Positions 61,535 through 64,000 of a stretch of 64,000 nt of DNA are shown here, in pieces. The position numbers and the translations under genes were made by a program. Below the pieces are notes generated by a model. It made no database searches. It worked only from the letters and a program-made list of their open reading frames with translations, and had not been told where the DNA came from. Numbering within the stretch: the stretch's first letter is position 1; every line of letters starts with the position of its first letter. This DNA is from Haloferula helveola (GTDB taxonomy: Bacteria > Verrucomicrobiota > Verrucomicrobiia > Verrucomicrobiales > Akkermansiaceae). The stretch covers positions 3,038,001-3,102,000 of the forward strand of contig NZ_AP024702.1 of assembly GCF_037076345.1 (NCBI RefSeq), read 5' to 3'.

Positions 61535-61732
61535 ATGGTAGCACCCATCATCACCTTTGTATTCGCCGCCGGCGTCGCCTTCCTCGCATGGCAGAGCACG
61601 ACGGTCGAAACGGACATGCGCGAGGGCAACCTCGACGCCCCGATGGCCGACGAGTCGCCAGCCGTCGCCGACGACGAGCCCGCCGATGAACCGGCGGATG
61701 ACTCCGAGGACATGGAGGAGAGCGAAGAGTAA
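61535..61732 (+). CDS. Small acidic membrane-anchored protein
   Basis: A 65-residue protein: an N-terminal membrane helix (about 2-20, VAPIITFVFAAGVAFLAW) followed by an acidic, low-complexity tail (DEPADEPADDSEDMEESEE). It begins 9 bp after the Pro/Ala-rich gene and is followed 20 bp later by a strong terminator, which supports it as a real second gene of a two-gene operon. No homologue is recognised. Confidence 0.62.
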   Translation: MVAPIITFVFAAGVAFLAWQSTTVETDMREGNLDAPMADESPAVADDEPADEPADDSEDMEESEE

Positions 61733-61751
61733 TTCGATCCCGACCCACTTC

Positions 61752-61787
61752 AGCGCCCGCTTCCGGATCTCCGGGAGCGGGCGTTTT
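61752..61787 (+). terminator. Rho-independent terminator of the two-gene membrane operon
   Basis: Stem CGCCCGCTTCCGG / CCGGGAGCGGGCG with one mismatched pair and a 4-base loop, followed by TTTTT. It begins about 20 bp after the stop of the small acidic gene. Confidence 0.85.
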
Positions 61788-61810
61788 TCGTTCCGGTATG
61801 CCGATTGTAT

Positions 61811-61917
61811 TCCGGACCAGGATGGATGGGATGGATCGGATGACGGATTGGGTTCGCAAGTCTCCGCCATCCCAATCTGATCCCATCCATCTTATCCATC
61901 CCGGTCCCATTCGGATT
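61811..61917. repeat. GGATGG-rich imperfect inverted repeat
   Basis: Left part GGATGGATGGGATGGATC and right part with ATCCCATCCATCTTATCC are imperfectly inverted, with CCGGACC/GGTCC pieces outside. The short read-through peptides it encodes (MDGMDRMTDW) are not a gene. It fills most of the 266-bp gap before trxA together with the terminator. Confidence 0.7.
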
Positions 61918-61997
61918 GTCCGAGCAACGGATTCTCTGGGCTCGCTCCGGGATCCGGGCGGAGTTGACAATCGGAGTCCGCCCGCCATCGTTCGGCC

Positions 61998-62318
61998 ATG
62001 GCTTTGCAACTCAACGACAGCAATTTCCAAAGTGAGGTGATCGACTCCGACGTGCCGGTGCTCGTGGACTTCTGGGCCGAGTGGTGCGGACCCTGCAAGA
62101 TGATCGGTCCGGTCATCGACCAGGTGGCCGACGAGATCGGTGACAGTGCCAAGGTCGGCAAGGTCAACGTCGACGAAGCCCGCGACCTCGCGGTGAAGTA
62201 CAACGTCCGCTCGATCCCGCTGCTCCTCTTCTTCAAGGGCGGCGAGGTGAAGGACCAGATCGTCGGCGCGAACGTGACCAAGGACCAGCTCAAGGAGAAG
62301 CTGGCGTCGCTCGCCTGA
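61998..62318 (+). CDS. trxA: Thioredoxin
   Basis: A 106-residue cytoplasmic thioredoxin that keeps protein thiols reduced. The active site is FWAEWCGPCKMIGPV and the cis-Pro loop is VRSIPLLLFFKGG. The length and all conserved positions fit TrxA. It stands alone after the GGATGG repeat and ends in a two-way terminator shared with the convergent DUF1287 gene. Confidence 0.97.
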   Translation: MALQLNDSNFQSEVIDSDVPVLVDFWAEWCGPCKMIGPVIDQVADEIGDSAKVGKVNVDEARDLAVKYNVRSIPLLLFFKGGEVKDQIVGANVTKDQLKEKLASLA

Positions 62319-62340
62319 TCGTATCCCGCTTTTTTCAAAG

Positions 62341-62371
62341 GCCGGTTCCCCCACGGGAGCCGGCCTTTTTC
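62341..62371. terminator. Two-way terminator between trxA and the DUF1287 gene
   Basis: Stem GGCCGGTTCCC / GGGAGCCGGCC with one wobble pair and a 4-base loop, followed by TTTTT on the plus side and preceded by an AAA run on the other. It lies in the 51-bp gap between two convergent stops, so it can end both transcripts. Confidence 0.88.
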
Positions 62372-62942
62372 ATTTCCACCGGTAGTGGCCGGTGATCGGG
62401 AAGTCGAACAGCCGGTCCTCTTCCTTCGCGCCCCTGCCGATGTTGTGGATCACCAGAGGTCTGCCGTCCTCGTTGCGCCGGTCGCTGACGATCATGATGT
62501 GCGGGAGGTTCGGCGGCACGGTGCAGGTGACGAGGTCACCGGGTTGGTAGTCGGACGGCTTCTTGGTGACGTCTTTGGAATATCCCTGCCGCTTGAAGTA
62601 GGTCTTGAGGTTGGGAACCCGGCGATGGTCGATATTCCGATCGGGTCGCTTGAGCCCCCAGTTTTTCGGATACTTGGCGAAGTTCGCCCTCATGTCCTCG
62701 TGAACGAGCTTCTGAAGGTCGGCAGCGATGCCCTTCCGCAGCGCGCGGACGACGACGTCGGTGCAAACGCCGCGTTCCTTCGGAACGTCGCCGCCGGGGT
62801 AGTCGAGGCCGACGTAGGCTGGGTCGTAGAGGGTGGTCACGCCGATCTGGGTCCGGGCGGCCTCGACGATCTTCTTGCCGGTCTCCGCACGCAGGAAACC
62901 ACCGACCATGCTGAGGAGAAGAAGGCAGAGAATACTTCGCAT
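62370..62942 (-). CDS. Secreted DUF1287 protein (YijF-like)
   Basis: A 190-residue exported protein (signal MRSILCLLLLSMVGGFLRA). DUF1287 belongs to the NlpC/P60-like papain fold: VCTDVVVRALRKGI holds the putative nucleophile Cys, and PHIMIVSDRRNEDGRPLVIHNIGRGAKEEDR in parts carries the usual His regions. It probably cuts a peptide or amide in the cell envelope. The long upstream extension has no signal and is rejected. Confidence 0.87.
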   Translation of the reverse strand: MRSILCLLLLSMVGGFLRAETGKKIVEAARTQIGVTTLYDPAYVGLDYPGGDVPKERGVCTDVVVRALRKGIAADLQKLVHEDMRANFAKYPKNWGLKRPDRNIDHRRVPNLKTYFKRQGYSKDVTKKPSDYQPGDLVTCTVPPNLPHIMIVSDRRNEDGRPLVIHNIGRGAKEEDRLFDFPITGHYRWK

Positions 62943-62991
62943 GTAGGGTGAGCGATGCCCGATCCGGGATTTGCGAGTTCCGCCGACGGAT

Positions 62992-63999
62992 TCATCCCGA
63001 TACGGCGAGGGAATCGAAGAACTTCGGCAGCTGCTTGCGGAGCTTGAAGAAGCCCGCGGTGGCAGAGGGCCAGAGTTTGCGATCCCACTCGCGGACGAAG
63101 GGATGGACCGGCACTCCGGCTTCGAGGTTATCCAGAACCTGACGCCATGGGCCGACCGCGGGACGTGCGACGACGATGGCATCGAGTTTCTCGTCGGCCA
63201 CCCACGCCTGGACGGCTTCGCCAAGGTCGCCGGTCAGTGCGACGCCTCCGTATCTCTGCCGTGTGTCTTCCAGAGCGCCCCGCAGGAAATTGTGAACCGG
63301 TTGCGCCGCTTCCCGGAGACACTCGGTGGCAACGCCGGTAGACATCACCTCGCAGGGTGGCGGCGCGAGGTCATCCGCAAGGACGAGGTGGCCGATCCTG
63401 CCGTCTGGTGGGGAGAAATCCTGCAACTCAAGGGGCATTCGTTCGAACTCATGATCTTGTGGCAGCGGACCGGCGGACTCGTCGAGCTGGCCCGTGGGAT
63501 TGAACCGGCCGTCCGTGTACTTCGCGATGTTCGAAGCTCGCGCGAGGTAGTGTTTGCCCTTCGTGTGGAGGCCCGCGACCCAGCGCCACGACAGCGTGTT
63601 GGACGCCGGGTCGCCGTCGAGCAGGTGTCGCATGAAGAAGTCGGCGCCGAGCTGCCAAGGAAGCCGGAGCGTGAAAACCCAGATGCTGGCGAACCACATA
63701 CGGGTGTGGTTGTGAAGATAGCCGTGCTCGACCAACTCGCGCGCCCAGCTGTCGAAACAGTCGATGCCCGTGCGTCCTGCGATGGCGGCATCGTAGTCGT
63801 CGGATCGGTCGAGCCCGTCGAGGTCCGAAAGGTAGCGATCCCAGACCTGAGGACGCATTTCCAGCCAGCCCTTCCAGTAGGTCCGCCACGCGACTTCCTG
63901 CAGGAATTTGTCGACACTCGACGCCGCGAAGCGCCCGAGCACGGCCCGGCTGACCTCATCTTCGGTGATCAGGCGGGTGCGAAGGTAAGGGGACAGGCC
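62992..63999 (-). CDS. Photolyase/cryptochrome FAD-domain protein with extra C-terminal alpha/beta domain, N-terminus outside window
   Basis: The frame is open to the right edge, where residues GLSPYLRTRLITEDEVSRAV continue the family pattern; the true start lies beyond 64000. Residues of the visible part give the photolyase FAD-binding fold: FLQEVAWRTYWKGWLEM, LHNHTRMWFASIWVFTLRLPW, NTLSWRWVAGLHTKGKHYL and NIAKYTDGRFNPTG. After this, about 160 residues form an additional domain (IGHLVLADDLAPPPC, GEAVQAWVADEKLDAIVVAR) with alternating strands and helices. Photolyases normally carry their Rossmann-like antenna domain at the N-terminus; whether it is also present there cannot be seen. Function is likely light-driven DNA repair or light sensing. 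Confidence 0.83.
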   Translation of the reverse strand, partial: GLSPYLRTRLITEDEVSRAVLGRFAASSVDKFLQEVAWRTYWKGWLEMRPQVWDRYLSDLDGLDRSDDYDAAIAGRTGIDCFDSWARELVEHGYLHNHTRMWFASIWVFTLRLPWQLGADFFMRHLLDGDPASNTLSWRWVAGLHTKGKHYLARASNIAKYTDGRFNPTGQLDESAGPLPQDHEFERMPLELQDFSPPDGRIGHLVLADDLAPPPCEVMSTGVATECLREAAQPVHNFLRGALEDTRQRYGGVALTGDLGEAVQAWVADEKLDAIVVARPAVGPWRQVLDNLEAGVPVHPFVREWDRKLWPSATAGFFKLRKQLPKFFDSLAVSG

Positions 64000-64000
64000 C

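Overview
The window is high-GC bacterial chromosome, packed with about 52 genes on both strands and no gap above 300 bp. No rRNA, tRNA, CRISPR array, IS transposase, phage gene or plasmid gene was recognised. Several features point to the Verrucomicrobiota (PVC group): a very large secreted protein with beta-propeller, HEAT and cytochrome c (CxxCH) parts, a secreted ThuA-like protein, a large secreted beta-strand-repeat protein with a DPNGNG-type C-terminal module, a Pro/Ala-rich membrane protein with an N-terminal KKETVRVTL motif, many small lipoproteins, and abundant intergenic palindromes. This placement is an inference; no marker gene tree was possible.

Layout. 0-6 kb: end of a cell-wall amidase gene, a helical membrane-anchored protein, threonine genes thrC and thrB around an XRE-cupin regulator, two small proteins, and RlpA. 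6-10 kb: HU-like protein, RNase HIII, MutY and two lipoproteins, one a trypsin-like protease. 10-17 kb: a DUF3472 protein, the giant PVC-type cytochrome protein, a sugar nucleotidyltransferase and an arabinose-5-phosphate isomerase. 17-31 kb: an M48 protease, a 1259-residue surface protein, then a translationally coupled alpha-2-macroglobulin/PBP1C pair. 31-37 kb: HerA-like ATPase, DUF5329 protein, M50-like membrane protein, rhodanese lipoprotein and RsgA. 37-47 kb: a long same-strand operon of thioredoxin-TPR, MoxR ATPase, DUF58, membrane protein, two VWA proteins, a TPR-like protein and a 1226-residue membrane protein, resembling the Bat system. 47-57 kb: small proteins, a nuclease-family lipoprotein, SurA-like isomerase, L,D-transpeptidase, ThuA protein, second trypsin-like protease, a probable mercaptohistidine methyltransferase with a cupin partner, and an M29-like peptidase. 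57-64 kb: DAHP synthase, PhoX-like protein, a two-gene membrane operon, thioredoxin, DUF1287 protein and a photolyase cut by the window edge.

The genes are mainly housekeeping plus cell-envelope functions: peptidoglycan (amidase, RlpA, PBP1C, L,D-transpeptidase), periplasmic proteostasis (SurA-like, two trypsin-like proteases, M48) and amino-acid synthesis (thrB, thrC, DAHP synthase). The most unusual signal lies between genes: twelve intergenic sites carry nested palindromes, where most arms of a larger inverted repeat are themselves small hairpins. Stem sequences differ between sites, some copies show compensatory base-pair changes, and two families share outer borders but differ in the inner hairpin. 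A separate dispersed repeat (GAACATCGAACG type) lies directly before the start codons of two unrelated genes in the same orientation. Starts given below were often moved inward from the longest reading frame, mainly where the extra N-terminus came from a repeat or preceded a clear signal peptide. Positions of short non-coding sites may be off by one or two bases.
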